Shown here in pieces: positions 42,298 through 53,539 of a stretch of 64,000 bases of DNA. The notes under the pieces were generated by a model that was not told the origin of the DNA, did not search any database, and saw only the letters and a list, made by a program, of their open reading frames with translations. Numbering within the stretch: the first letter of the stretch is position 1; the number at the start of each line of letters is the position of its first letter. The stretch is from Closterium sp. NIES-65 (lineage: Eukaryota; Streptophyta; Zygnematophyceae; Desmidiales; Closteriaceae), in assembly GCA_948144175.1 (NCBI GenBank), contig CANXME010000291.1, positions 1 through 64,000 on the forward strand, written 5' to 3'. A program made the position numbers and the translations under genes.

Positions 42298-44598
42298 ATG
42301 GCGCGCGCAACCAATCATCTGCGGCTCCTCCTTGCCGCACTCGTCCTCCTCGTTGGTACGTGCTTCCACTCATTTCGTGCGATCGGTACGTGATTCTGGG
42401 GACCGCCCGTGCTGTTCTACTTATCGATGTGCTCTCCCTCTCGAGGCGCCATCGCGTCCTACTCCTTCTCACGCTTTGAAACTCCGCCTTACCCTTTTAC
42501 TATACTCAGTCCTACCGCTTTCGAAGTCAGTCCTACCGCGCTCAAACGCGGCATGTACCACTGCTTCCGTCTGCTCCGCTTTCTCTCCACATTCCTCCAC
42601 ACACCGTACTACGGCGAATGTCTAACGCACGTCGCATCTACTCGCAAGGCTCCTTCTCCCTCCCCAAATCGTCCCATTCCCTCACGTTTCTCAATCCGAC
42701 TCGCGCCCATACCATGTTACTCTCCGCTGGTTTCTGAGAATTTTCAAAATCCAGCTTCTCGCTCCCCAGATAGTCCCTTTCCTCACGTTCCTCAGTTCGC
42801 CTAGCGCTCATGTTTTCCTCTTTTCTCACCCGCGACCTTCTCCTCCTCCCCCCCTTCACTCCTCCCGCGACGCCCTACCCCTCCCCCTTCCGCAATCTCC
42901 GATGTGCGCCCCGTGCCCGCGGCCGCCGATGTCCGCCTCTCCGGCGACGATGATCAACGGTCACCGCCATTCGCCGCTCGCTCCTTCTCAGGCAGCGCCG
43001 AGGCGCAGGTAGGGCTGCGAGAAACATTCGCCAAGTTCGAGAAACCACGTTCGCATATTTCATAGAAGCACTTCCGTCTCTCCCCACCCCCATCTCCTCA
43101 TCTCCCGCACCCTTCCCCTCCTCCCCTTCCTCTCGTAAGTGAGACATGCTCGTTCTGCTTCCCTTCTCTCCCTCACACCCCTCCTGTTCCCTCCGAGGGA
43201 GTCCCTCCTCCCTCCCTCCCGTTCTTGCTCCCTTCCCCTCCGTCCTCGCTATCACGCTCATCTCCCTCCCCCCTCCTCTCTCTCCCTTTCCTCTCCCCGC
43301 GTGCAGGAATTGGTGTTCGTGGGGAGCAACAACGGCACGTGGCTGTCCCCGTGCTGCTACCTTAGGAGTTGACTCAAGAACTCCCCCAACTTATGTGCGG
43401 CTCTGCCCCCGCCCCCTCTATCCTCTCCCCTTGTGCAGAAAGTGGTGTATGTGGGGGGCAATAACGGCCGGTGGCTGTCACCATGGGGCTTTGCGGTGAA
43501 GGACTGGAAGGCGCCCAAGGTGCTGCCTGGCGACCTGCTAGGTACGTCCGTGTCCGAGTTGGGTGCTGCTGCTGCTGCTGCCGCTGGTACTACCGCCCAA
43601 GTGCAGCAATTGACAATGGTGGTTTTCGAGTGGGCGGGGAGCGGTAACGCTGTCAGGAAGGAATTTTGATTGCAAGATTTACAACCCAGGTCTGATCTGG
43701 CACACCGGGCCTGATCTGGCACACCGGGCCTGATCTGGCACACCGGGCCTGATCTGGCACACCGGGCCTGATCTGGCACACCGGGCCTGATCTGGCACAC
43801 CGGGCCTGATCTGGCACACCGGGCCTGATCTGGCACACCGGGCCTGATCTGGCACACCGGGGCCTGATCTGGCACACCGGGCCTGATCTGGCACACCGGG
43901 CCTGATCTGGCACACCGGGCCTGATCTGGCACACCGGGCCTGATCTGGCACACCGGGCCTGATCTGGCACACCGGGCCTGATCTGACACACCAGGCCTGA
44001 TCTGGCACACCGGGCCTGATCTGGCACACCGGGCCTGATCTGACACACCGGGCCTGATCTGGCACACCGGGCCTGCTCTAGCACACCGGGCCTGATCTGG
44101 AAGCACAGCACACCACAACCACCAACTCTGGTCTTTGAGTTTTTTAGGGTTAAGTAATGAATTGTGGCTCAAGGGCTGAGGCTCACCAGCTGGCGCAGGG
44201 CAGAGTGCAGAGCAGGTAGTGCAGAGTGAATCACATCTACAAGGTGGCGCCAGGGCACTACGGCATGTCGGCAAGATGACAGACAGAGCTCTCGAGTGTA
44301 GATATTGATCCCAGAATGACAGCTACCTCTCCTGCCCTTGATATCTCCCTCCCTCCGCTCTCCGTTACCTGTAGTGTTCCAATGGGTGGGCGAGGTACAC
44401 TCGGTGCACAAGGTTGACGTGGCGGATTACACTGCATGCACGTTCCTCAACGCGAAGCAGCTCGCACGCAGCCGCAACTACGGAAAGTACATCTACAAGG
44501 TGGTGCCCAAAGATTACGGCAATACCATTTATTTCAGCAGCAAAGCCAACAATGACTGTAGCGACGGGATCAAGGCGTCATTTGTTGTTGGATCGTAA
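42298..44598 (+). CDS. Early-nodulin-like / phytocyanin-fold protein 2
   Basis: Exons 42298-42355 (58 nt), 42992-43008 (17 nt), 43439-43541 (103 nt) and 44375-44598 (224 nt) use the same phases as gene 1; exons 2-4 have identical lengths. The signal peptide is LRLLLAALVLLV with AEAQ at the likely cleavage site. The mature part begins KVVYVGGNNGRW and includes WKAPKVLPGD and GEVHSVHKV. The C-terminal segment YFSSKANNDCSDGIKA again lacks the expected Cys, His and Met/Gln copper ligands. It is probably a secreted cell-wall or membrane-surface protein like early-nodulin-like proteins; binding partner unknown. Intron 3 carries a 19-bp minisatellite, and a truncated exon 3 copy lies in intron 2. 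Confidence 0.82.
42659..42815. repeat. Tandem duplication with a degenerate palindrome between copies
   Basis: Copies 42659-42720 and 42757-42815 share tccctcacgtt, tca-tcc/tcg and gcgccca/gcgctca blocks. The palindrome-like TTCTGAGAATTTTCAAAA lies at 42732-42749 between them, in intron 1 of gene 2. Confidence 0.6.
43307..43360 (+). repeat. Truncated copy of exon 3 (gene 2)
   Basis: After gtgcag it repeats ELVFVGSNNGTWLSP and then diverges into a stop. It is followed by gagttgactc (43368-43377), a decayed palindrome core, and then the intact exon 43439-43541. Confidence 0.75.
43684..44097. repeat. 19-bp minisatellite, about 22 copies
   Basis: Unit ctgatctggcacaccgggc, very homogeneous, in intron 3 of early-nodulin-like gene 2. 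The long minus-strand open frames across it are repeat artefacts. Confidence 0.95.
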
Positions 44599-44835
44599 CA
44601 TTTTTGTTTGAATAAGGTGTACAGTCACCGTAGAGGTTGTATCATTAAGTGTACTTGCCAGCAGTGAGCTGTATTATAAGGGAAGCTGTACCATATGAAT
44701 GAGCACGTGAGTTTGTTGGGAGAATGTATACCGTCTATGAACCACCATCTCATAACCCTAGACCGCCATCCAGACCTAATATGGATGTAGGACATAGCTG
44801 TCTGATGTAGGATTTAATTCTGGAGTTGACAGACA

Positions 44836-45015
44836 TGTTGGAAACAAGTAACTTAAGCGCCTCTGTCGTGTCGAAACACCAATTCAGAAGCGAAGCGAAA
44901 CATATCGAAACATTGGCGAGTCAACCCTCGAAGGTTGAACAGTTGCTGGAAGTTACGCGAAAGTCAAAGGTCAGCGACCTTTGACCTGACAAGTACAGCG
45001 CGACAGCAAGGACAA
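44836..45015 (+). repeat. LTR fragment, copia-type
   Basis: Starts tgttggaaac and matches, in inverse orientation, the LTR at 51075-51420 over cctctgtcgtgtcgaaacac, gtcaaaggtcagcgaccttt and acagcgcgacagcaagga. The remaining LTR and interior are absent. Confidence 0.75.
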
Positions 45016-45408
45016 ACTATCATAATAGTAGCCTTACGGTCATTGGGCTGAGAAAAGCCCTTAGCATCTTTGCAGGGGTGAACTCTGAGTAGGACTGATG
45101 TAGTAGTAGCGGAAGCGTTTAATGAAGAGTTGTGAACCACCTTGCGCTAGTACAGGCCCTCAGATTGGTTTGAGGGTATGCTGATGGATCAGCGTGCCCC
45201 TGCCAACCAGGTGTCCAAATCAGCGTTGGTGGTTTTCTTTATACTGATACTGTCAGTGTAATTTTTTGTCCTAAACTGAACCTGCAGTGTAAAAAAACCA
45301 AAAAAGCAGAGCTGATGCAACAGTGCATGGATGCGCCCAAAGTTACCATTGTGACAAACAGCAGCACCAATACCGCATGCTGGCTGAATCTACCACTAAC
45401 AAACTAGC
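45016..45408. other. Unassigned stretch
   Basis: No coding or repeat feature recognised. It includes the 3' flank of the hAT-like gene. Confidence 0.5.
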
Positions 45409-48400
45409 TCATGTCATGTCTTCATCAGAAGAAACGCTCGCATCATCACCACTACTACTGGCATCGTCAACACTCTCACTACCACCGCCTGCAGAACCAC
45501 ACATGCCCTCGTTTAGGTCCTCCTCCTCCACCACCCGGCAGCCACTCCCCTTAACAAACTTGGCCTTGGCTCGCTCCTTCACTGGCGCAGCTTGCTCCTT
45601 GCACTTGCTGGGGCGCCTTTTCCTGGTGCTCCGCCAGATGTCCAGCACCTTATCCCACTCCATGTCGTAGTTGAGCAGACTCATTGCCAGCAAATCTCCC
45701 AGCTTGGCGTTGCAGAGACTCGTTCGGCGCCACGACTTGATCACATTCTGGCGGGAAAATCCGCGCTCGCACTCGACTGTGCTGAGAGGCAGAACAGCGA
45801 CCGCAACCCATAGACGGACTAAGTTGGGGTAGCTGGTCTGCCAGTCGTTGGTCTGCAAGATGGCCTTCAAACCTGTGTGAAAGGGCTGCTCTTCCTTGGG
45901 GGCAGTGGAGAGCACCGGCAGGAACGTGCGCAGCTCCGCTCGTGCCGCACGCTTCTGGACACCTGCGAAACGGGTTGAGCACAACCAGGGTAGAAAGTCA
46001 AGCGCACAACATGGGAATAACGCAACCACGGAAACGGCAATGCATACACGCAGGTCAGTGGGGATCTATTTCTCGCTCACCAGGCAAGATCGTGTCCCGG
46101 TTCTAGGCCTGAAACAGATGGACGAGGCCATGCAGGTGCTCCTTGCACTCTGCGTCTCTTGCCTCGACGCCCCTCGGCCACGAGCAGGGCATGAAGAGCT
46201 TCGCCCCGTTCAAGCGCGTCAGGTCTCCCAAGCGCAGCTCGAGGCTGTACACTAGCTCGCGGGCGAATGAGCGGCAGCAGGTGTAGCAGCCTTGCACGTC
46301 CCCGCTGCTGGTGGTGTATCCCTTGACTGCCTCCTCGTGCAGCTGGAACTTGTGTACACAAGGCTGACCCTCCTTGTCCACCCCTTCCACAGTCACTTCA
46401 CGGCAGTCGGGCGAGGTGTGCCGCGCGGGGAAAGCAGACAGCAGCTCACTGGTCCCACCGCCAAACTGCTGGCCACAGTTCAGGTACCTCTGCTCCATGT
46501 AGATGATGGTCCGCCTCACCTGGGAGTGCAGTGCAGTGAGGTCGACCTGTCGGTGGGGGGAGAATTGGTACACCGAAACAAAAGATAAGTACCTGGGAGA
46601 AGAAGAGAACTGCAAAACAGAACTCAACAACTCACCTGTCGCTTCTGGAATAGCAGGTTGAGCGCGTTGAGTGCCGTGTGCACATCTGCCAAGAAGAACA
46701 AGAAGTAATGAAACTTGAACGACGTTACTAAGTGGTACATCGTCTTGTCCGACTCCTCGAGCATAACGATGACAGCAGGCAGAACGCGTACGAATCGTGC
46801 GATTGCATCGCCGCGACTCAACCAGCGGACGCTGTGGATCCCCTGGACCTCGAGGTTGGTATGCGTGAACACTTCCTGCAGCTCCTTGAACTTGCGGTTG
46901 GAGTTGCTGGATCTGCCGAGATCTTCTGCCACTGCGCGGATAACTGCGTCGATTATGCCAAGCTCGGGTAGTGCCTTAGCCGCCTCCTTTGCAGCAAGCG
47001 ATTCCCTGCCACGAGTAGAAATGCACGGGTGCGGGTGTTAGAATTCGCACTGCGACATACCACGTTGCACATCTCATACCGCAACACCACCACCACAGCA
47101 ACAGTTTACCTGTGTGCGATGCAGTGAGAAGCCACCACGTGCAGGACCTCCAGTCGAAGACGCCCAACGAGGCCCGTGTCGTTGCCTATCATCACAGGTG
47201 CCCCATCGGTGCTGATACTCGCCACCTTCTCCACCGGCAGGCTAATACTGTCAAGGAATCCCGTGATCTTAGCATAAAGAGATGCTACATCACACTTCTC
47301 GACGGAGAGGTTAGTAAGAAACTCTATGGTGACGGCATGCTCACGCAGAAAGGTTACAAACACAATCATGTGCTTCCCTTTGACGCGGTCCGTACTCTCG
47401 TCGCAGCTCAGACCAATGAATGGACTCGAATAAATGAATTCTCTCTGGCGCGCACGAAGGTATGTCGCTATTGCGGCGGTGATCTCTTCAAATCCGTACC
47501 TGCACGGGCATCAACGCGTGTGGTTAGTGATAGCTTCACGTATATCACATCCCCCGACGATATGTACTAGAGCAGTGTCACTTACGTCGTATAGTAGGCA
47601 CCATAACTGCTCTTTGGGAAGCCAGGTGTGCCACGCTGCGCTAGATGTTGGACGAGGTCGACGTACATCTCGATCGGGGCGTCGGACTTAGCGATGAAGA
47701 GTGCCGTCTCAAATAGCGCGAGCAGGCGCTCCTTCTCGACGTCTTTCACCTTCTTGTTGTCGTCAATCCGGCGGTTAGCTTTGAGCGCCGCCTCGGCTGT
47801 CCTCTGTCTGCGCAGAGCGCGGTGGTGCTTCCTTGTGCGTTGATGCTTCCGCATTGCCTGGGTCTGCACATCGGTCGCCCCTTCTCCTTTGGCGCCGAAG
47901 TTCGTGCCCACACCGCCATGCACAATGCAGACCGAGCACTTGATTGACGGGAATCCTGCACTCGTCTGACACAGAACAAGCCACGGAGAGTCGTCAGACC
48001 ACTATTTGTTGAACATAAATAAGGCATCCTGGTATTTCTCCTCGGCTATGTCGGGCAGTTCTGTTTCGGAGGTAACCTCAACCGCTTTCCCCTTCTGTTT
48101 ACGCTGTCGGGCCTCCGGGGAGGATTTCCCCACACCAGACGTTGGCGTAGCTTGACTGGCACCCCAGTTGATCTTTGTTTGTCGGTACGTCACTTTGATA
48201 CCCCTTTTGAGACGAGGTCCGACGGGAGTAGTTCCGGCAGCGACAGGATGACGGTTCCTTGTGGGTTCGGGAGCGGCAGGAGTTGATGCGGCAGCGTCAG
48301 GAGTTGATGCGGCAGCGTCAGGAGTTGATGCGGCAGCGTCAGGAGTTGATGCGACAGCGTCAGGAGTTGATGCGGCAGCGGCAGGAGTTGATGCGGCAGC

Positions 48401-48625
48401 GACACGAGGTAATGCGGCAGCGCCAGCATGCGTCGAACACTCGCCCTGCGTCCAGATGGTAGGTGCCTCGGGGCCCGAGGAAGGGAAAACAACGGTAGGA
48501 GCTGATGGCGAGACTAACACGTGAGCAGTTGAAGCTCATCGTAAGAAGTCTAGGCCAGTAAGGGCGGCTGGCTTCGTGGCTGGGACGGATTCAGGGTTGT
48601 CACCTGCGGGCGTTGGATCCGCCAT
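45409..48625 (-). pseudogene. hAT-transposase-like zinc-finger gene with two in-frame TAGs
   Basis: Exons 48625-48604, 48513-47586, 47499-47110, 47005-46636, 46546-46081 and 45962-45409 join in consistent phase. Order: MADPTPA, a repetitive A-S-T-P-D linker, a TTF-type finger segment (CSVCIVHGG and MRKHQRTRKHH), IGLSCDESTDRVKGKHMIVFV, VASHCIAHR, HSVRWLSRGDAIARF, SFKFHYFLFFLADVH, and the hAT dimerisation motif STVECERGFSRQNVIKSWRR, with an acidic tail ending in TGA. Such proteins derive from hAT DNA transposases (ZNF862-like group). In-frame TAGs interrupt it at 48002-48004 and 46103-46105. Preserved splice phases argue for recent loss or for an active gene with altered splicing. I found no terminal inverted repeats. 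Confidence 0.72.
48262..48425 (-). repeat. 21-bp coding repeat, about 7 copies
   Basis: Unit gcgtcaggagttgatgcggc plus a, encoding the A-S-T-P-D-A-A repeat in exon 2 of the hAT-like gene. Confidence 0.9.
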
Positions 48626-49051
48626 GGCTGCTCAGCTGTGCTGAGCGTGCCGAGCTTGAGAGGGAAGCTACTGCCAGGTTGAGCTTGAACGTCACTTCCT
48701 GCAGGGGTTCACGACGAGTGCAGGAACAGAATGAGGGAGCAGATGGGGGTAACCCCTCTCCCGAGCCGCCATGGCGAGGGATCGTGGTCCTGGGTTTCCG
48801 TCTTTCCAAGCAAGATGACAACACCCCCACCCACCCCACTGCCATATTTTATGGCGTGTTGGTGTGGACCGTGCCAGCAGCGGTGTGCTGTCTGTGTTCT
48901 CATTGGGCAGTTGTTCAACTAGGTTCATCGTACTCTGGTGTGATGGCTTCCAGCGAGGCAAAACGGTTCGGCGCGCACATGCTGTAAGTACAGCGCATGT
49001 GAAAAGATTCCAAGTGTGTGGGTGGGGTGGGGTTTCGTGGGAAGGTACAGT
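48626..49051. other. 5' flank of the hAT-like gene
   Basis: Short open frames on both strands without recognisable motifs; no supported feature. Confidence 0.4.
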
Positions 49052-50543
49052 TGTGAAAGTTTAAAGAGAGAAAGAGAGGGCTGCACTAGCAAGAATGGGG
49101 ATACAAATAGGAAACCCTAGAAGGGTTGTACTCGCTATAGAGCACCCCACTACAGGCTAGAGCATAAGATAACATTCTGACACACCCCCATAGCCAAAGT
49201 GGGGTGTAATCAGCAGAGCAAGCAAAGCAGTACAAGCTCAGGGTGGATCACAATGTCACCACACATTCTGAGCACAAGTTCAAGAAGCAATAGTTTCAAG
49301 TTCACAATTATGAGCAAAGCTAGTGGTAGTCACAACGGGCAAGTGAGGAGGAGGAGAGAGAGTGAGAGGAGAGGAGATAGGAGGCGACGGATGAAGCTGC
49401 AGACACACGGGCAACAGGAGGCACACTGGCACAGCGGCTACCGGAACAACGCTCCGGAATACTGGAGTAACTGGCCCCGCGGCTAAAGTAGCGGCAGACG
49501 AGCAACGGACCCACGGGCGGCTAGCACAGCTGGCTATGACTGGGCTACCGGACGAAGTCCCCAGAATACAGGTGCTGCTGGCGACACGACGGCAACCTCC
49601 ATTCAGCTTCCCCAAACTATCCCACACTCTCGGCACACGCCCACTGCTCAAACCATAGCTCCACTCCCACGCACCCCCCTTAAACCCTAAACCCCAGTCT
49701 CCCACTCATCCACCCCCCTCAGCGACAGCTGCAGCAGTGGGAGACGAAGGAGGAGGAGGAGCAAAGGGAGGAATGCACAACTGCCACCCCCATACTCGCC
49801 ACCCCCTACTCGCCACCCCCCAGGTGCGCCCCCCTCAGGTTGCCTCGACAGGCGACGGGAAAAGGAGGGGGGGGGGGGCGGTGCACATGCCGTAGGTAGG
49901 GCGACGGGGCCGGGGTCGCAGGTAGGGCGACGGGGCCGGGGCCGGGGCGCTGGTAGGGCGACGGGGCTAGGGCCGGGGCTGCAGGTATGGCGACGGGACC
50001 GGGGTCGCAGGTGACGCGACGGGGCCGGGGTCGCAGGCAGGGCGATGGGGCCGGGGCCGTAGGTAGGGCGACGGGGTGCGACGCGCGGGTCCCCGTCGCC
50101 CGTCGCAGCGCCTCCCGGGGGGGGCGCGCCGAGTGACGGGGCAAAAACCCGTCGCGCGCCTTGGGGTGCATGGTGGGCAGAAAACCGCCGCGCGCCTCGG
50201 GGCGCACGGCGGGCAGAAAACCGCCGCGCGCCTCGGGGCGCACGGCGGGCAGAGAACCGCCGCGCGCCTCGGGGTGCACGGCGGGAAGAAAAACTGCCGC
50301 ACGCCACGGGGCGTGCAGCACATAGAGTAGCAGTAGTAGTTGCAGCGGAAGCAACGAGGTGGTGAGCCCACCCACAGGATCGATCCAAGGGGATCGACCT
50401 GCTCTGATAGCATGTGAAAGTTTAAAAAGAGAAAGAGAGGGCTGCACTAGCAAGAATGGGGATACAAATAGGAAACCCTAGAAGGGTTGTACTCGCTATA
50501 GAGCACCCCACTACAGGCTAGAGCATAAGATAACATTCTGACA
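49052..50543 (-). mobile_element. TRIM-like non-autonomous LTR element 2
   Basis: 1,492 bp on the minus strand. The 131-bp LTRs are at 49052-49182 and 50413-50543; the target duplication ACAGT is at 49047-49051 and 50544-50548. The LTRs match element 1 (31847-33384), and the primer site tgctatcagagcaggtcgat is shared. The interior holds GC-rich tandem arrays around cgacggggccggggtcgcag (49900-50090) and gcgcctcggggcgcacggcg (50150-50300), but no coding sequence. Confidence 0.92.
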
Positions 50544-50799
50544 ACAGTCTGTAAACGCGTCGCCCCCCCCCCCCCCCCGCCCGGGCGGTCAAGTCCGTTT
50601 CAGTGTGACTCGCTGAAGTATACTGATTCGTCAGTGTTACTTGTTCTGAAACACGCAAATTGGTCAGTGTGGCAAAATTGCAAATACTGAAATTACAGTG
50701 CAAAAATGAGGCATATACTGATTTTTCAGGGAAAACGGAAATCAGAGCTACAAATTCAGCGTAATCAACGTGTTTTACGCTGATATCTGAGGGCCTGCG

Positions 50800-51063
50800 T
50801 GTCAGAATCCCAACCACTAGACCATTGGGATAAAAGGGCTTGTTAAGTAGCGGGTTAGTGCGCCCATAACCCCCCAGGCCAACGTGCCTGTAACCCTTCC
50901 CTAGGATCAATCGGGGATCTCCAGTGGACCTCTGACACCCCCCCGCACTGAGATGCGCGAGGTGCACACACTGGGATTCGAACCCGAGACCTTCGCTCTA
51001 ATACCATGTCAGAATCTTAACAAGCTCTTTTATCCCAATGGTCTAGTGGTTGGGATTCTGACA
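50800..51063 (-). mobile_element. 264-bp foldback element with tRNA-like primer site
   Basis: Begins tgtcagaatc and ends gattctgaca; the target duplication CTGCG is at 50795-50799 and 51064-51068. The outer ~47 bp (50800-50846 and 51017-51063) form an inverted repeat. Reading on the minus strand from 51063, a 57-bp LTR-like arm is followed at 51006 by TGGTATTAGAGC, an initiator-tRNA-Met-type primer site, and by GGGTTCGAATCCC, a T-loop-like box. It resembles a SMART/TRIM element, but its second arm is inverted rather than direct. Confidence 0.7.
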
Positions 51064-51074
51064 CTGCGCTAGTA

Positions 51075-51420
51075 TGTGAGGGCAAAGTAAGTTGATTAAA
51101 GCAAAGAGATACAAGATTATATAAGAGTACAAGGAATATGAGGAGATACAGTTGTAACTACTTTACTGTTGCTGTTGCGGTTCGATACAGTGACGACTCG
51201 GGCAACTGCTCTGTAGCGAGTCAGTTGTGTGTCCTTGCTGTCGCGCTGTACTTGTCAGGTCAAAGGTCGCTGACCTTTGACTTTCGCGTAACCTCCAGCG
51301 GTTACTTCAACCTCCGAGGGTTGACTCGCTTGTGCCTCGATATGCTTCGCTTCGCTTGTGCCTTGGTGTTTCGACACGACAGAGGCACTTAAGCTTGAAT
51401 GTTTCCAACACTCCCCTTCG
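51075..51420 (-). repeat. Copia-type LTR (3' LTR remnant)
   Basis: On the minus strand it starts TGTTGGAAAC and ends CCCTCACA, with a TATATAA box near 51120. A purine tract (gaagcgaagggga) lies just outside its start, as expected of a 3' LTR, but the element body is missing and TRIM-like 3 begins at 51472. Confidence 0.7.
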
Positions 51421-51471
51421 CTTCTGGAGTGTCGCTGTTGGTGACGTGGCTCTGTCCAGTCATCAGCATGC

Positions 51472-52560
51472 TGTCAGAATATTATAGCTTACTTATTTGT
51501 GTAGGCTATAGTGGGGTATCCCATAGGGGGTACAACCCAACTAGGGTTTCCTATTTGTACTCACTTCATTCGTAGTCATTTCCATTCACGTTCCTTTCTT
51601 CACATGGAATCAGAGCAGGTCCCATCCTAGGGACTGTTCTTTAGGGCCCACCGAAGCGCGCCCGAGGCGCGCGCCTTTTTTTTAGCGACCCTTCGAGTCG
51701 CCCTTTTCCTTCGCGGCCCCGCCGCCCTACTTCGCGGCCCGACCGCCGCCCTACTCGCGGCCCAGCCGCCGCCCTACCTTAGCGGCCCACCCGCCGCCCT
51801 TGCTAGCGGCCCCCCCGTCGCGTCGCGGCCCCGCCACCCCTTCGAGCGGCCCCGCCCCTTCGTCGCGGCCCCGCCACCCCTTCGAGCGGCCCCGCCACTC
51901 TGTCGCGGCCCCGCCACCCAGTCGCGGCCCCGCTACCTCTTCGCGCGGCCCCGCCACTTCGTCGCGGCCCCGCCACTCCCTCGAGCGGCCCCGCCACTCT
52001 GTCGCGGCCCACCCGCCGCCCTACCTGCGGCCTCCCCGCCGCCCTACCTGCGGCCGTCCGCCGCCCTACCTGCGGCCGTCCCGCCGCCCTACCTGCGGCC
52101 TACCCGCCGCCCTACCTGCGGCCGTCCGCCGCCCTACCTGCGGCCGTCCCGCCGCCCTACCTGCGGCCTACCCGCCGCCCTACCTGCGGCCGTCCGCCGC
52201 CCTACCTGCGGCCGTCCCGCCGCCCTACCTGCGGCCTACCCGCCGCCCTACCTGCGGCCCGCCCGGCCGCCCTACCTACACGGCCCAGTAGCAGCCGAGC
52301 CGCCCGGAGCAGCCGAGCCGCCCAGGAGCCACCGAGCCGCCCAGCAGCAGCCGAGCCGCCCAGCAGCAGCCGAGCCACCCGGAGCCGCCGAGCCGCCCAG
52401 CAGCAGCCGAGCCGCCCAGGAGCCGCCGAGCCGCCCAGCAGCAGCCGAGCCGCCCAGCAGCAGCCGAGCCGCCCGGGAGCCGAGCCGCCCAGCAGCCTAG
52501 CGGCCGTGTCGCCAGGCGACCTTCCTCCCGAGCCGACCGACCTGCCTTGCCCGGTGAGCA
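51472..52560 (+). mobile_element. TRIM-like element 3, left LTR and GC-rich interior
   Basis: A 133-bp LTR (51472-51604, TGTCAGAATA to TTCACA) related to the LTRs of TRIMs 1 and 2 is followed by a primer site tggaatcagagcaggtccc. The interior is a series of GC-rich tandem arrays: cggccccgccaccccttcga at 51715-52020, ccgccctacctgcggccgtc at 52010-52280, and gccgagccgcccagcagcag at 52285-52500. I could not find a matching right LTR, so the end is approximate and the element is probably truncated. Confidence 0.7.
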
Positions 52561-53055
52561 CTGCACTGCTGTCACTGCGTACCCTTCCCCTACTCATGGT
52601 GTTTACTGGTGGGGGCGGCAGCAACTACGATGTGGAGGGACCGGTGCTCATAGCAATATGACAGAATCTCCTACTCAAGTGTAGAAACCCTACATCGTAT
52701 CCTGGCCCTCTTCCTTACAGCTTGCAAAACCTACTTTTTTCGCCGCGGCAAGCCATCCAAGAAACGCAATCGCACCACTACAAACGGAGCCCAAGCTGCC
52801 ACATGGCACAAACTCCTCAAATTCCTGCCCAATGGGTCTCCCCAAATCCACCCAGCACTCCGGGCGTCCTGGCTGTTCAACAGCCCCTTCCAACCACCAT
52901 AAACGCAGCTCTACATCTACTGCTTCCGACACAGAGTGGGCAGGATAACCTCCTGTCTGTGAACTTAGTTCAGCTGAAGAAACGCTAAGTGCTTAGCGTA
53001 GGCCTCTGGCTTGGGTTACACCTTGTTTAGCCTCTAAGTTGTCTGGGTTACGACT
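52561..53055. other. Unassigned stretch
   Basis: Lies between the GC-rich arrays and the LTR of gypsy B. An 80-codon minus-strand open frame (52932-52690) has no motif I recognise. No feature supported. Confidence 0.4.
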
Positions 53056-53397
53056 TGTTACGAGTGCAATTGAGTGATCGAGCGAGAATTGCACTATCGA
53101 AGCAAGAGTACAATGAGCGAAGGCATGAGCGAAGAATATATAGCGAAACTACAATGGTAACGGTAATGGACTATGGTTGTCGCGCGACGGGCATGGGACT
53201 GAGGTTTGGGGGAATGTCGAAGCGGAGGCCTGCAGCGCGGGTTACCCGCCGAGCCGTGAGGTCGGGGTGCGACGTGCAAAGGTGGCGGGAGGATTGTCGA
53301 TGCGAGGGTTTCGAGTGGTAACGGTGCTGACTGTGGTGCTACAATGGTGTACGCGCTGAGCGGGGACGCGAAGTAAGGAAAAGGAATTTTCCTTACA
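53056..53397 (-). repeat. 3' LTR of gypsy B
   Basis: 342 bp; on the minus strand it starts TGTAAGGAAAATTCC and ends ATTGCACTCGTAACA, alignable with the gypsy A LTR at both ends but clearly diverged. Confidence 0.85.
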
Positions 53398-53539
53398 CTA
53401 CCCCCCCCCCCCCCTAAGGAGTTCCTCCTTATGAAAGCGCGTGTACATCCCTGAAGTTTCGGCTGCGCAGATACTCTGTGAGGACGGGGTGGTATTCGAC
53501 TATGTCCAGGGGAGCCCAGTTGTCTTCGGTGGGTGTACG

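Noticed and set aside
43357..44274. Minus-strand open frame of 305 codons with repeated CQIRPGVPDQAR
   Set aside because: It is a reading of the 19-bp minisatellite in an intron of early-nodulin-like gene 2.
50950..51010. A tRNA gene suggested by ggttcgaatccc on the minus strand
   Set aside because: Only a T-loop-like box and a primer-site motif are present; no cloverleaf could be formed by eye, and the context is a retroelement primer site.
51787..52624. Open frames rich in PPYLRP or GRLGCCWAARL repeats
   Set aside because: They come from the GC-rich tandem arrays inside TRIM-like element 3.
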